DNA of 64,000 nt from Candidatus Zixiibacteriota bacterium (GTDB taxonomy: Bacteria; Zixibacteria; MSB-5A5; DG-27), in the NCBI GenBank assembly GCA_030605835.1, contig JAUWHO010000029.1, forward strand, positions 24,547 through 88,546. The letters are read 5' to 3'. This document shows positions 53,901 to 62,390 of the stretch, piece after piece. The notes beneath the pieces were generated by a model. That model ran no database searches and was not told where the DNA came from. It saw only the letters and a list, made by a program, of their open reading frames with translations. Position numbers and translations under genes: made by a program. Position 1 is the stretch's first letter. The number at the start of each line of letters is the position of its first letter.

Positions 53901-54227
53901 TATTTCCCCCATTTCTTCCGCGAGTACAAGTTAGGCCCTCTGATGGGCAAACGCTCCTGGGGTGGGGTAATTGGCACACGCGGCTACCGGCCACTCGTTG
54001 ACGGCGGTTATTATACGGTGCCGGAGTTCTCCATTTACAGCCTGCAGGGTGAATGGATCATGGAAAACCAGGGGGTTGAGCCTGACATCGTTATAGAAAA
54101 CCTCCCCGGAAGAATGGCTAAAGGCTATGACGACCAGCTCGATGCCGCTATTGAACATGTAATGAGAAAACTCGAGGAGGATCCAAAGACTCTGCCGCCC
54201 AGACCCGGTCCCCCGACGGAGCGTTAA
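50952..54227 (+). CDS. Tricorn-type S41 serine protease
   Basis: 1091 residues with a signal peptide (MKKSLLLICTGVFLLSTSVFA). The N-terminal half forms WD40-like/tricorn beta-propellers (SPDGSMIAFT, SPDGKWIAYISD, SPDSKKLVFSD, SPDSRYLAYT). A Lys/Glu-rich linker lies at about 545-575. A helical core follows, a PDZ domain at about 770-860, and the C-terminal S41 domain. Catalytic positions by family: S-H in CCSHTYVGGGD, the nucleophile Ser in EFSCSDGDYFPHFF, and Glu in MENQGVEPDI. Degrades peptides in the periplasm or outside. Downstream DUF4389 gene is 82 bases away. Confidence 0.95.
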   Translation: MKKSLLLICTGVFLLSTSVFAEEARLLRFPDVHRDKVTFVYAGDIYVAPRHGGDATRLTSHRGLELFPKFSPDGSMIAFTGQYDGDVSVYVMPVEGGEPKRLTYHPGIQRTSERFGPDNIVMDWHPDGERVFFRSRKEINDWWDGRAYLVSIKGRLPEPLPMATAGFTSLSPDLSKVAYCPIYRDFRTWKRYRGGMAQDVWIFDLETYDAEKITDWEGTDNMPMWYQDKIYFNSDRTGVLNIYCYDVSSRTIREVTTFTDYDTRWPSLGPDGIAFENGGYLYVLDLPSESLHKVQIHLATDRHSMRTEFVKVSDKIRDFDLSPDGKRAVFSARGEIFTVPAKEGNTRNLSNSSSSNERHPAWSPDGKWIAYISDATGEEELCLVSHDGNEKIRLTADGHCHRYHLTWSPDSKKLVFSDKDLKLCYIDIDSKKLVQIDEAKRNEIRDYVWSPDSRYLAYTKNGDNRINAIFVYSFKDKAVHQVTPGFTNDFSPEFDADGKYLYFLSQRNFNPIFGSYEFTFVNQYITSLFLIVLSADVQSPFAPKSDEVEVKEDSGKKKSEKDKKKKEEEEKEGVEVKIDFEGIYDRQVAFDLPAGNYGGLTAIPDVVFYASYPIYGMRGKVGEGETILYKYDLEEKKKHDFASGISGWEISSDSESMLLKKGENFYLTKTAGEKASLDDKLDLSQMEMRLDRKAEYRQIFAEVWRMQRDFFYDENMHGVDWKKTRDKYEPLLPHVAHRCDLTYLLGEMMGELCCSHTYVGGGDCEQVPSSEVGLLAVDFEIDRKNNRIRIARILKGENWDEDLRSPLLEPGIDVREGDYLLAIDGHEITGEVNPYSLTENSVGKTITLTVSDKPKMKKSREVTVKPIASEEIIRYYNWVEDRRAKVDSVSGGKIGYIHLPDMDSFGLFRFTKMFYHQLRKPGLIIDVRYNGGGFVSGLILERLRREVVAMGASRTFAEGRAPGGGVNAHMITLLNEFSCSDGDYFPHFFREYKLGPLMGKRSWGGVIGTRGYRPLVDGGYYTVPEFSIYSLQGEWIMENQGVEPDIVIENLPGRMAKGYDDQLDAAIEHVMRKLEEDPKTLPPRPGPPTER

Positions 54228-54309
54228 GCATCCATCCGCGAGGCAAATTCAGTCAGAAAGGAACCAGAGCTCAGGTAAAATCCGTGCTGATCTTTAAGGA
54301 GGTATTATC

Positions 54310-54945
54310 ATGGCAGAAGCTTCGATCGCTTATCCAGCAAAGCTGTCTATCGATTACCCCGATAGGGAGTTGAACAGATTCACTACTTTTTTCAGGCTTT
54401 TCACAATAATTCCAATCCTCATCATCTTGGCCTTACTTATCGGCGCCGCAAACGATGGGGATGCAAACCGTGGACGGAACTGCCAATACGCCGCCATTGG
54501 GTTTGTGGTCTTGCCCACCGTATTGATGCTTCTCTTCCGGCATAAGTACCCCCGGTGGTGGTTTGACTGGAATGTAGCTCTCTTCAAGTTCTGCACCCGG
54601 GTGTGGACCTACTTCGCACTTCTGAGGGACGAATATCCGTCAACCGATGAAGAACAGGCAGTTCACATCGAGATTCCATATCCGGACGCCAAGCAGGATC
54701 TCAACCGCTGGTTGCCCCTGGTGAAATGGTTCCTGGCGATTCCCCACTACATTGTGCTTTGCTTCGTCGGCATCGCCGCTGTGGTGTGCGTGTTTGTTGC
54801 CTGGTTCGCCATCCTGTTCACCGGGCGTTATCCCAGAGCACTGTTTGACTTCGTAGTTGGCACGTTCCGGTGGTCGCTAAGAGTAACCGCATACTCGTTC
54901 CTCTTGACCACCGACCAGTATCCGCCTTTCAGTCTGAGCGAATAG
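54310..54945 (+). CDS. DUF4389 membrane protein
   Basis: 211 residues. Two hydrophobic helical pairs (FRLFTIIPILIILALLIGA; FLAIPHYIVLCFVGIAAVV, VAWFAILFTGRYP) with the DUF4389 signatures RWWFDWNVALFKF and LFDFVVGTFRWSLRVTAYSFLLTTDQYPPF. Function unknown in the family. The ribosome site AAGGAGG stands eight bases before the ATG. Confidence 0.9.
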   Translation: MAEASIAYPAKLSIDYPDRELNRFTTFFRLFTIIPILIILALLIGAANDGDANRGRNCQYAAIGFVVLPTVLMLLFRHKYPRWWFDWNVALFKFCTRVWTYFALLRDEYPSTDEEQAVHIEIPYPDAKQDLNRWLPLVKWFLAIPHYIVLCFVGIAAVVCVFVAWFAILFTGRYPRALFDFVVGTFRWSLRVTAYSFLLTTDQYPPFSLSE

Positions 54946-54983
54946 GAGACAGCGCGGGCACAGCAGGGGGGTTTATAAACCGC

Positions 54984-55060
54984 TTATGAAGTGCTGGAAC
55001 GCAACCACGGCAGTTTTTCAAGATCAACGTTGCCGCCGGAAAATGTGGAGAATGGATAGG
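54984..55060 (-). pseudogene. 3' relic of a second threonine dehydratase-like gene
   Basis: On the minus strand the last codons read SGGNVDLEKLPWLRSSTS and a TAA at 54984-54986. This is the C-terminal motif of threonine/serine dehydratases and matches the intact gene's ending (SGGNVDLERLPWLS) about 2.4 kb away, with about 80 percent base identity over 42 bases. Upstream of it the similarity fades and the frame is lost. The HD/YwgA-like pair lies between relic and intact gene. Confidence 0.7.
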
Positions 55061-55209
55061 CCAAGTTCTGCCCCCGGCGGTGGGCAAAGCGGACAAAAAA
55101 TGAGGGAATCCTCCGCTGGCTGAGCAACGGCACCCTCAACTACAGCGTAACCCTTTTGCCAGCAAGCAGATTCACACCTCTCTCATTAGAAACTCATGTA
55201 CGCGGAGCA

Positions 55210-55737
55210 CTAGTTCCCCGCTGCCTCTTCCTGGCAGATCTTCCTAAGCTCCTTGTCCAGCTCTAAGGCCTTGTCTTTGTACTTGATGCGACGGGGTTTT
55301 AGCTCCTGCAACTCTTCCCACGCACGCTTTTTGCTTCTTCCGGACTCCAATAGATAATAGTACGTGCTCAATAACTCCAAAACTCCAGGCTCGTGATCTT
55401 CCAATGAGTTGATAGCTACATCTGGTGGCAATCTAGCACCACTTAGCAAGTCAGGATAGGCGTCAAGCAATTCCCTGCCTTCGTCCTCCATGGTGTAAAC
55501 ATATTCGCCCTGTGCTGTTTTTCTCTCGTCCAAGATATCCCATGACACCAATCGCTGAGTTTCGTCGTGAAGTGCATATGAGTATGGTCCGTGATGCAAG
55601 TACTCAAAGCGCTCATCAAAATCAAAGCCATTATGTTTCAAAATATGAATTGTCTTCTGTAGCCGCAGTCTTCCACAGATTCGACCAGAGTGATGCTGGC
55701 TTATGACTTTTGCGATCTTCAAGCTATTTTTTATCAT
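55210..55737 (-). CDS. YwgA-like protein (SocA/YwgA superfamily)
   Basis: 175 residues. The N-terminal ISQHHSGRICGRLRLQKTIHILKHNGFDFDERFEYLHHGPYSYAL is the typical YwgA/SocA-like region (LQKxxYFL ... YGPYSxxL). A second helical part follows (LLSTYYYLLESGRSKKRAWEEL). It overlaps the HD-domain gene by 14 bases, the same pairing known from Bacillus ywfO-ywgA. Function unknown; it may regulate or scaffold the hydrolase. Confidence 0.8.
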   Translation of the reverse strand: MIKNSLKIAKVISQHHSGRICGRLRLQKTIHILKHNGFDFDERFEYLHHGPYSYALHDETQRLVSWDILDERKTAQGEYVYTMEDEGRELLDAYPDLLSGARLPPDVAINSLEDHEPGVLELLSTYYYLLESGRSKKRAWEELQELKPRRIKYKDKALELDKELRKICQEEAAGN

Positions 55738-57010
55738 CCTTTTCCTCCAGAATCTGTTTCACTCTATCAGCGTGTTTTGCATGTACAAATATTCTATACA
55801 TTCCGTAGTGTCTTGTCAATGCTTCTATAGGCTTCGACGTCTTTGATATCTCTTCCGGTTCACCGTTTTTGGTTTGAATGTAAATGGATGTCATGGGGTT
55901 CTTGTCGTCAGGCGAGTAAGGGCGATAAGGTGTGTCGATTACTTCTTCTTCTTGCCAAAGAAAGTCCCCTTGGGGGACCTTCTTAAAAAAGTTGCTGATC
56001 TTGAGGTGACGGCTGGTGAAGACATTCATATTCTTCTTTTCATCCGTTGGTTCATCAACAACGGCCTTGAACAGCTTCCTATTGATCAGGCACGACGACA
56101 AATCGGAAAGGACTTTGTCCCTTTTTCCGGAGGCCCATTGGCTCAGTACTCCCCAAACCTTTGCATCATCTAGCCGTTGATAGTCACGAAGCGAAATGCT
56201 CTGTCCTTTTGAGATTGCCGTGAAAATTGGATCGCCTTCGAGTTTGTCGCCATTTTGAGTGAGATAGTTAGCTCTTTCAAAGATTTTTTTGAACATTACT
56301 TCGGCGGCTCGGACAGTCTTATGGTAATAAACGTTTCGATACATGTGGTATCGTGCTTGAAGGTACCCTTCAATCGTCAACTTTCCCTTGGAGCTCACCT
56401 CCAATCTGTTCTTCTGAGGGTTACTCCTTAGACAATTTAGGATCCAGCCCAAGTCGTAATGGCCGTATTGTGCTCCTGTCATGATGTTATCTCGTAGAAG
56501 GTAATCGAACCTATCCGCGTCAAGCTGGCTGGAGATGATGTGCGAGAGATAAGAGGTCTTGGGCGTTGGATTGATGAAGTCTGCAATTCTTCCAGTTAGT
56601 TCAGCACCTAGTTTACTGGAGACCCTCTTGCACTTGATTATCTTCTCTGACCACACCACGTGTTTACTCTTAGACACTTGCTCGAACGAGTGAGAAAACG
56701 GCCCATGTCCGATGTCATGCAGCAGTGCAGAACACACAACCGCCCGGATATCATCCTTTGGGATCGGCTTGCCCGTCTCTGTTAGATGGGTTAAGACCTG
56801 GCGCGCAACGTGCATTACACCAATGCTGTGGGAAAATCTTGAATGGGTTGCACCAGGGTAGACCAGGCTTGTGAATCCCACCTGGCAAACGCGTCTCAAC
56901 CTCTGCAATTCAGGTAAGCGCATCAAATCCAACAATAGCTGGTCAAGCTTGTCCTTTGCGGAGAAGGGAATGAAGTCGTGAACCGGGTCTCGAATTAGGT
57001 TTGTCGCCAT
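55724..57010 (-). CDS. HD-domain phosphohydrolase (YwfO/dNTPase-like)
   Basis: 428 residues. RDPVHDFIPFSAKDKLDQLLLDL is the family start. HD metal ligands: THSRFSHSIGVMH, HDIGHGPFSHSFE and QLDADRFDYLLRD. This architecture is that of the dNTP triphosphohydrolase/YwfO group. The gene and its YwgA-like partner are visibly AT-richer than the flanking genes. Substrate (dNTP or other nucleotide) inferred. It has its own promoter. Confidence 0.9.
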   Translation of the reverse strand: MATNLIRDPVHDFIPFSAKDKLDQLLLDLMRLPELQRLRRVCQVGFTSLVYPGATHSRFSHSIGVMHVARQVLTHLTETGKPIPKDDIRAVVCSALLHDIGHGPFSHSFEQVSKSKHVVWSEKIIKCKRVSSKLGAELTGRIADFINPTPKTSYLSHIISSQLDADRFDYLLRDNIMTGAQYGHYDLGWILNCLRSNPQKNRLEVSSKGKLTIEGYLQARYHMYRNVYYHKTVRAAEVMFKKIFERANYLTQNGDKLEGDPIFTAISKGQSISLRDYQRLDDAKVWGVLSQWASGKRDKVLSDLSSCLINRKLFKAVVDEPTDEKKNMNVFTSRHLKISNFFKKVPQGDFLWQEEEVIDTPYRPYSPDDKNPMTSIYIQTKNGEPEEISKTSKPIEALTRHYGMYRIFVHAKHADRVKQILEEKDDKK

Positions 57011-57147
57011 AATTATTCCAGGTGCGCCAGCCTATCTTTGAAATATGCAGACTAGTCCTCCAACCTGATTCTTCAGTAGAAGGCGAGTATTGTCCGCTTT
57101 CACTGCCAACGCTTAGTTATTTAGTAGATTTTCCAACTAATACACAT

Positions 57148-57176
57148 ACATTATCTAGCTATCCCCAAATTGTCAA
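57148..57176 (-). promoter_or_regulatory. Sigma-70 promoter of the HD/YwgA-like operon
   Basis: On the minus strand: TTGACA (57176-57171), a 17-base spacer, TAATGT (57153-57148). The leader is about 130 bases. The rest of the gap 57011-57358 holds no supported gene. Confidence 0.8.
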
Positions 57177-57358
57177 GCGAATATTTGGTATACCCCCAAG
57201 ACTCCTTAATGCTCGGTCGCGTTTTCTTATATCTCGTGAGACTACTTATCAGATTCTTGCGTTCACCCAAGGAACGCGTTTCGGCACAGAGGCCTTCCTT
57301 TCCATTGACGTGCCAAGCCAAGTCTCGTCTGACACGGCCCAAGAGCATTGTTACTGCC

Positions 57359-58324
57359 CTATTCATTGCTTGTAGATAACCACGGCAACCGCTCAAGATC
57401 CACGTTGCCGCCGGATATTATGATTCCTATCCGCTTGCCGGCAAGATCGATTTTCCGCTCAAGCAAGACCCCAAAAGGCACTGCCGCCGAGGGCTCGACC
57501 ACAATCTTCATCCTCTCCCAGATGTGACGCATGGCCTCAATGATAGCTTCGTCGCTGACGGTCACTATCTGATGGATCCGCTCGCGAATGATGGCAAAGG
57601 TGTATTCTCCAAGTGATGTCAGAAGTCCGTCCGCTACTGTATGGGGATGAATGGAGGGGATTATCCTGCCTTCTTGCATCGATCTGTAGGCGTCATCAGC
57701 GCCTTCCGGTTCAGCGCCGATGACCAGAGTCTGAGGCGAAAGCTCGGATACGGTCAGAGCGGTTCCGCTCAAAAGTCCCCCACCTCCTACGGGTGCCATG
57801 ACCACCTCGAGGTCTGGCACCTCCTCCAACAGTTCTAAAGCCGCGGTTCCCTGGCCTCCGATTATGCGGTAATCGTTATAAGGATGCACGAAAGTGGCCC
57901 CGGTTTTTTCAATCACCTTAGCCAGAGTCCTCTCCCGGGCTTGAAGCGTCGGTTCGCAGAAGGTGATCTCCGCGCCGTAACCAGCCACCGCTTCCTTCTT
58001 GATCTTCGCGGAGGTCCTGGGCATCACGACATAGGCCTTGACTCCACGATTCCGCGCCGCTAGAGCCAGCGCCGCACCGTGATTCCCGGAGGAATGAGTG
58101 GCCACACCCCTGACCACCTCTATTTCAGGCAGAGAAAAAACGGCGTTGGTGGCGCCTCGAAATTTGAACGCGCCCACTTTCTGAAAATTCTCGCATTTGA
58201 AAAAAAGCCTGGCACCGACCATGCAGTCCAAACCCTCGCAGGTAAGGACCGGCGTCCTCTTGATGTAAGGCTTTATTCGTTCTGCGGCCTCTCGGATATC
58301 AGGAAGCGTCGGGCAGTTTAACAT
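57359..58324 (-). CDS. Threonine/serine dehydratase (PLP-dependent, fold type II)
   Basis: 321 residues. The PLP lysine lies in KVGAFKFRGATNAV, phosphate loop PVGGGGLLSG, SSGNHGAALALAARN, and the C-terminal SGGNVDLERLPWL. It has the length of catabolic threonine dehydratase or serine racemase; there is no ACT regulatory domain, so it is not the biosynthetic IlvA form. Deaminates threonine or serine (or racemises serine). Confidence 0.9.
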   Translation of the reverse strand: MLNCPTLPDIREAAERIKPYIKRTPVLTCEGLDCMVGARLFFKCENFQKVGAFKFRGATNAVFSLPEIEVVRGVATHSSGNHGAALALAARNRGVKAYVVMPRTSAKIKKEAVAGYGAEITFCEPTLQARERTLAKVIEKTGATFVHPYNDYRIIGGQGTAALELLEEVPDLEVVMAPVGGGGLLSGTALTVSELSPQTLVIGAEPEGADDAYRSMQEGRIIPSIHPHTVADGLLTSLGEYTFAIIRERIHQIVTVSDEAIIEAMRHIWERMKIVVEPSAAVPFGVLLERKIDLAGKRIGIIISGGNVDLERLPWLSTSNE

Positions 58325-58523
58325 GTCATTACAGAAACGAGTATCCCGTATTCAGTCCAAGTACTAAAGATAATAACAACCATCCCAAAATGCTCCAAAA
58401 ATACTGCAAACGATGGAGATGGAGAAACCAGATTGTCCTTTTGATTTCAAAACAAATTGGACCAGGTTTACGTAGAAGTAAGAGATGGTTTGTCGTATTC
58501 GAAAGTGCAAAGGATGAGCGGTA

Positions 58524-60767
58524 TTGGAGGATGATTTGAAGAAAGACGCTATCGTTCTGGGCTCTATTCTCACCACACTAGTCTCGCTTTTCACGATGTT
58601 GGCGTTCGCCTCAGCCGAATCCGGGAAAACTCCGCACAGAGTTCCCAGGGTGAACTCGCAAGTGCGAGTCGACGCCGTCCTTGACGAAGAGGTCTGGCGT
58701 CAAGCTCTGGTAATGGAGATGAATTACGAGGTGCGGCCGGGCGAGAACATCCCGCCGCCGGTCAGGACCGAGGTTCTCTTAGCCTACAGCGAATCGCACC
58801 TGTATGCGGCCTTCCGCGCCTACGACCCCGACCCCTCTCAGATCCGCGCCCGCATCACCGATCGGGACAACCTGTGGAGTGACGATTGGGTGGTCATCAT
58901 CCTTGATACCTTCAACGACGAGCGCCGCGCCTATGATTTCTTCTCTAACCCCCTCGGGGTCCAGGCCGACCAGATAGAGAGCCCCGAGGGCGAAGGCTCC
59001 GGGTGGGACGCCATCTGGGACTCAGACGGACGCATCACCGCGGAAGGCTACGTTGTAGAAATGGCGATACCTTTCAGTTCCTTCCGCTTTCAGCGGACAG
59101 ATAGTGATCAGATCTGGGGTTTCGACGCCGTTCGCAGCTACCCTCGAAGTGTCCGACACCACATCGGTCTGTTTCCCCGCGACAGAAACAACAACTGTTA
59201 CATGTGCCAGGCGGAGAAGCTGATCGGTTTCGCCGGCGCCACCCCCGGGAAAAACATCGAGCTTGATCCAACTGTTTCAGGGCTGATCACCCAGGAACGC
59301 GAGGACACAACCGCGGGACCGTTCGAAGAGCGCGACCGCACCTTCGACCCCGGCATCACCGCCAGCTGGGGTTTCACCCCAAATCTGACCCTGAACGCCA
59401 CTATCAACCCTGACTTCTCCCAGGTGGAAGCAGACGCTGCCCAGCTTGACATCAACACCCAGTTCGCCCTCTTCTATCCCGAGAAACGACCCTTCTTTCT
59501 CGAGGGCGCGGATCTCTTCGAAACTCGATTAGACGCCGTGCACACCCGCACCCTTGCCGATCCAGACTGGGGTCTCAAGCTCACCGGTAAGGAGGGAGGC
59601 AACGTCATAGGACTCTTCATTGTCCAGGACAATCTCACGAATCTCCTCTTCCCGGGCAGCCAGGGCTCGCGCTCCACGTCTCTCCAGATGAATTCCACCG
59701 GGTCGGTGGCGCGGTATCGCCGTGATGTGGGCAGATCTTCCAACCTGGGAATCCTGATGACCGACCGGGAAGGTGACGACTATTACAACCGCCTCGGCGG
59801 CTTGGACGGCAACCTGAGAATCACCCCTAAAGACCGAGTAAGGTTTCAACTCCTCGGCTCCCGAACCCGTTATCCCGACCAGATCTCTGCTGACTTCGAG
59901 CAGCCCCACAATTCCTTCGAGGGAACGGCGTTTGATGTCCACTACTCCCACGACACCCGCAGTCTCGACTGGTATGGCGTGTACCGCCAGGTCAGCCCCG
60001 ATTTCCGTGCCGACCTCGGCTTCATGACCCGGGCCGACTTCAGATTAATGGATATCGGCTGGGGTCACACCTGGAACAACGATCCCGACCACTGGTGGAA
60101 CATGCTCAACGTCGGTTCCGGCTACGAATACGAGTGGGACTTCGACGACGAGCTTCTCAGCAAGGCTTACACCTTCTGGTTCAACTACGCTGGCCTCTCC
60201 CAGTCGTGGGTTGACCTTTACGCCGAGTGGGGCAGGCAGAGCTTCAACGGAGTGGAGTTTGACAACAGGTTCGTAAACATTGACGGGGGGATCCGTCCCT
60301 CTGGGACTCTCTATTTCGAGATGGAGGTCAAATTTGGGGATCGCATCGACTACGCCAACACCAGAGAGGGAAGGCGCGTAGTCCTCGAGCCCTCCGCGGA
60401 GTGCAAGCTAGGGCGGCACCTGTCGGTCGAGCTGGATCACATATTCGAGCGGCTCGACGTCGATGAGGGTCGGTTGTACACCGCCAATATCAGCCAGGTC
60501 AGGACGGTCTACCAGTTCACCAAGCGAGCTTTTCTGCGGACCATTCTGCAATACGTCTACTATGACTACAACACCGATCTCTATACCTTTGCCATCGACC
60601 CTGAATACAAGAGCGTCTTCTCCCAGACCCTCTTCTCCTACAAGATCAACCCCCAGACGGTGCTTTTCCTCGGTTACTCCGACAACTACTTCGGAGATCA
60701 GGATCTGAGTCTCCGGCAGACCGACCGCACGCTCTTCGCCAAGATCGGCTACGCTTGGGTGCTGTAA
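58524..60767 (+). CDS. DUF5916 outer-membrane protein with CBM9-like domain
   Basis: 747 residues. Signal-like segment (VLGSILTTLVSLFTMLAFASA), then a CBM9-like sandwich (VRVDAVLDEEVWRQAL, LYAAFRAYDPDPSQIRARITDRDN, WVVIILDTFNDERRAYDFFSNPLGVQAD) and the DUF5916 C-terminal barrel (NPDFSQVEADAAQLDINTQFALFYPEKRPFFLEGADLF, ending FAKIGYAWVL). This is a common but uncharacterised outer-membrane family of FCB and related bacteria, often linked to import of plant or polymer material. Confidence 0.9.
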   Translation: MEDDLKKDAIVLGSILTTLVSLFTMLAFASAESGKTPHRVPRVNSQVRVDAVLDEEVWRQALVMEMNYEVRPGENIPPPVRTEVLLAYSESHLYAAFRAYDPDPSQIRARITDRDNLWSDDWVVIILDTFNDERRAYDFFSNPLGVQADQIESPEGEGSGWDAIWDSDGRITAEGYVVEMAIPFSSFRFQRTDSDQIWGFDAVRSYPRSVRHHIGLFPRDRNNNCYMCQAEKLIGFAGATPGKNIELDPTVSGLITQEREDTTAGPFEERDRTFDPGITASWGFTPNLTLNATINPDFSQVEADAAQLDINTQFALFYPEKRPFFLEGADLFETRLDAVHTRTLADPDWGLKLTGKEGGNVIGLFIVQDNLTNLLFPGSQGSRSTSLQMNSTGSVARYRRDVGRSSNLGILMTDREGDDYYNRLGGLDGNLRITPKDRVRFQLLGSRTRYPDQISADFEQPHNSFEGTAFDVHYSHDTRSLDWYGVYRQVSPDFRADLGFMTRADFRLMDIGWGHTWNNDPDHWWNMLNVGSGYEYEWDFDDELLSKAYTFWFNYAGLSQSWVDLYAEWGRQSFNGVEFDNRFVNIDGGIRPSGTLYFEMEVKFGDRIDYANTREGRRVVLEPSAECKLGRHLSVELDHIFERLDVDEGRLYTANISQVRTVYQFTKRAFLRTILQYVYYDYNTDLYTFAIDPEYKSVFSQTLFSYKINPQTVLFLGYSDNYFGDQDLSLRQTDRTLFAKIGYAWVL

Positions 60768-60887
60768 CCGGCTGGCCGCCCGGTGCCATGGTCGTTGGCA
60801 GAATTGGAGAGCTCTGCGATTTCTAATAGCGACGATGGGTGAACACTGTCCTTTGGAGAAATTCAACTTCGACTGCAGATCGACAGA

Positions 60888-62279
60888 CTACTCCTCTTCA
60901 TCACCGTATTTCGGTCCTTCAGGCTCGATGTGGTATTTCTTGATTTTGTCGAAGAGGGTCGTGTAGTCGATTTTCAAGATTTGGGCCGCCTTGCGTTTGT
61001 TGCCGCGAGTCTCGGAGAGGACCCTTTTTATCAGCTTTTTCTCCGCCTCCATCTGAGCATATTGCCCCACATCCTTCAGGCCCGCCCCGGAACGCAGCCG
61101 GATATCCTCCATCGTGGGGATTCTAACTGCCAGGTGCTCGGGCTTGATCTTCTTCCCCTCACAGAGGATTATTGCTCTCTCGATGGTGTTTTCAAGCTCC
61201 CGGACGTTGCCGGGCCAGTTATACTTCTCTAAGATTCTCTTAGCCTCGTTGGTGAGGGACCTCGGCTTCTTTTTCATCTCCCGACAGTATTTCAAGATGA
61301 AATAGTCCGCCAGGGTAATTATATCTTCAGGCCTCTCCCGCAACGGAGGAATCGTGATCGGGAACACGCTCAGCCGGTAGAAGAGGTCTTCCCGAAACAG
61401 TTTTTTTTCAATGGCGGCTTTGAGGTCGGTGTTGGAGGCCGCCACCACGCGGACGTCGGCTTCGATGATGCGGGTTCCACCCAGACGCTCGAACTTCTTC
61501 TCCTGAAGGACACGCAGCAATTTGGCTTGCAGGGCAACGTCTAAATCCCCGACCTCGTCCAGAAAAATTGTGCCTCCCTCCGCGATCTCGAATTTCCCCA
61601 TTTTGCGCGAGACCGCGCCCGTATAAGCCCCCTTCTCGGAGCCGAAGAGTTCATTCTCCAGAAGCTCGTGCGGGATGGCGGCACAGTTAATGGCCACGAA
61701 GGGTTCATTTTTCCGGGCCGAGAGGTTGTGGACGGCTCTGGCGAAAAGCTCTTTGCCGGTCCCGGATTCCCCCAGGAACAAAACGGTGGTATCCGACGGC
61801 GCCACCTTCTGCACTAACTTGATAACCTCCTGAAGGGCGGGGCTTCTGCCAATGACCTGATCGAACCCTAGATTTTGAGCCAATTCCTCCCGCAGCAGGA
61901 TATTTTCCGCCACCAGGCGACGGTTCTCCAGTGCTCTCTTGATCAGCACCGTGAGATGGTCGGTGTCGAAAGGTTTGGTGAGGAAATCGAAAGCCCCGAT
62001 CTTCATCGCCTCGACGGCGTTCTCGACGGTGCCGTATGCGGTCATCACAACCACCACTGCTTCGGGGTCGTTGTCCTTGATCTCCGTGAGAACCTCAAGC
62101 CCGCTGAGCTTCGGAAGCTTCAGGTCAGTCAAAACCAGATCGTATCTTTTCTCCCTGGCTTTACTGGCGCCGACCATCCCGTCGGGAGCAACATCAACCT
62201 GATACCCTTCCGCCTCTAAGGTTTGCGCCAGCATGTCCCGCATGCCGTCTTTGTCCTCAATCACCAGAATAGAAGGCAT
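60888..62279 (-). CDS. Sigma-54-dependent response regulator (NtrC family)
   Basis: 463 residues. Receiver domain (1-120) with phospho-acceptor Asp in LVLTDLKLPKLSG and T/K switch MTAYGT, FLTKPFD. AAA+ domain (about 143-380): Walker A GESGTGKE, GAYTGA loop (in place of GAFTGA) for sigma-54 contact, Walker B GGTIFLDEVGD. Fis-type HTH (NKRKAAQILKIDYTTLFDKIKKYHI). Its histidine kinase is not in the window, so the signal and targets are unknown. Confidence 0.94.
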   Translation of the reverse strand: MPSILVIEDKDGMRDMLAQTLEAEGYQVDVAPDGMVGASKAREKRYDLVLTDLKLPKLSGLEVLTEIKDNDPEAVVVVMTAYGTVENAVEAMKIGAFDFLTKPFDTDHLTVLIKRALENRRLVAENILLREELAQNLGFDQVIGRSPALQEVIKLVQKVAPSDTTVLFLGESGTGKELFARAVHNLSARKNEPFVAINCAAIPHELLENELFGSEKGAYTGAVSRKMGKFEIAEGGTIFLDEVGDLDVALQAKLLRVLQEKKFERLGGTRIIEADVRVVAASNTDLKAAIEKKLFREDLFYRLSVFPITIPPLRERPEDIITLADYFILKYCREMKKKPRSLTNEAKRILEKYNWPGNVRELENTIERAIILCEGKKIKPEHLAVRIPTMEDIRLRSGAGLKDVGQYAQMEAEKKLIKRVLSETRGNKRKAAQILKIDYTTLFDKIKKYHIEPEGPKYGDEEE

Positions 62280-62390
62280 ATTTCATCACCCCAGATAGAT
62301 TGAGATTCACGAACTTGCACTAAGCCAGTGTGAGTATCGGCAAAACAAGGCGAGACTGTAGGGGGACACCCCCATAATACTTGGTGGGAT

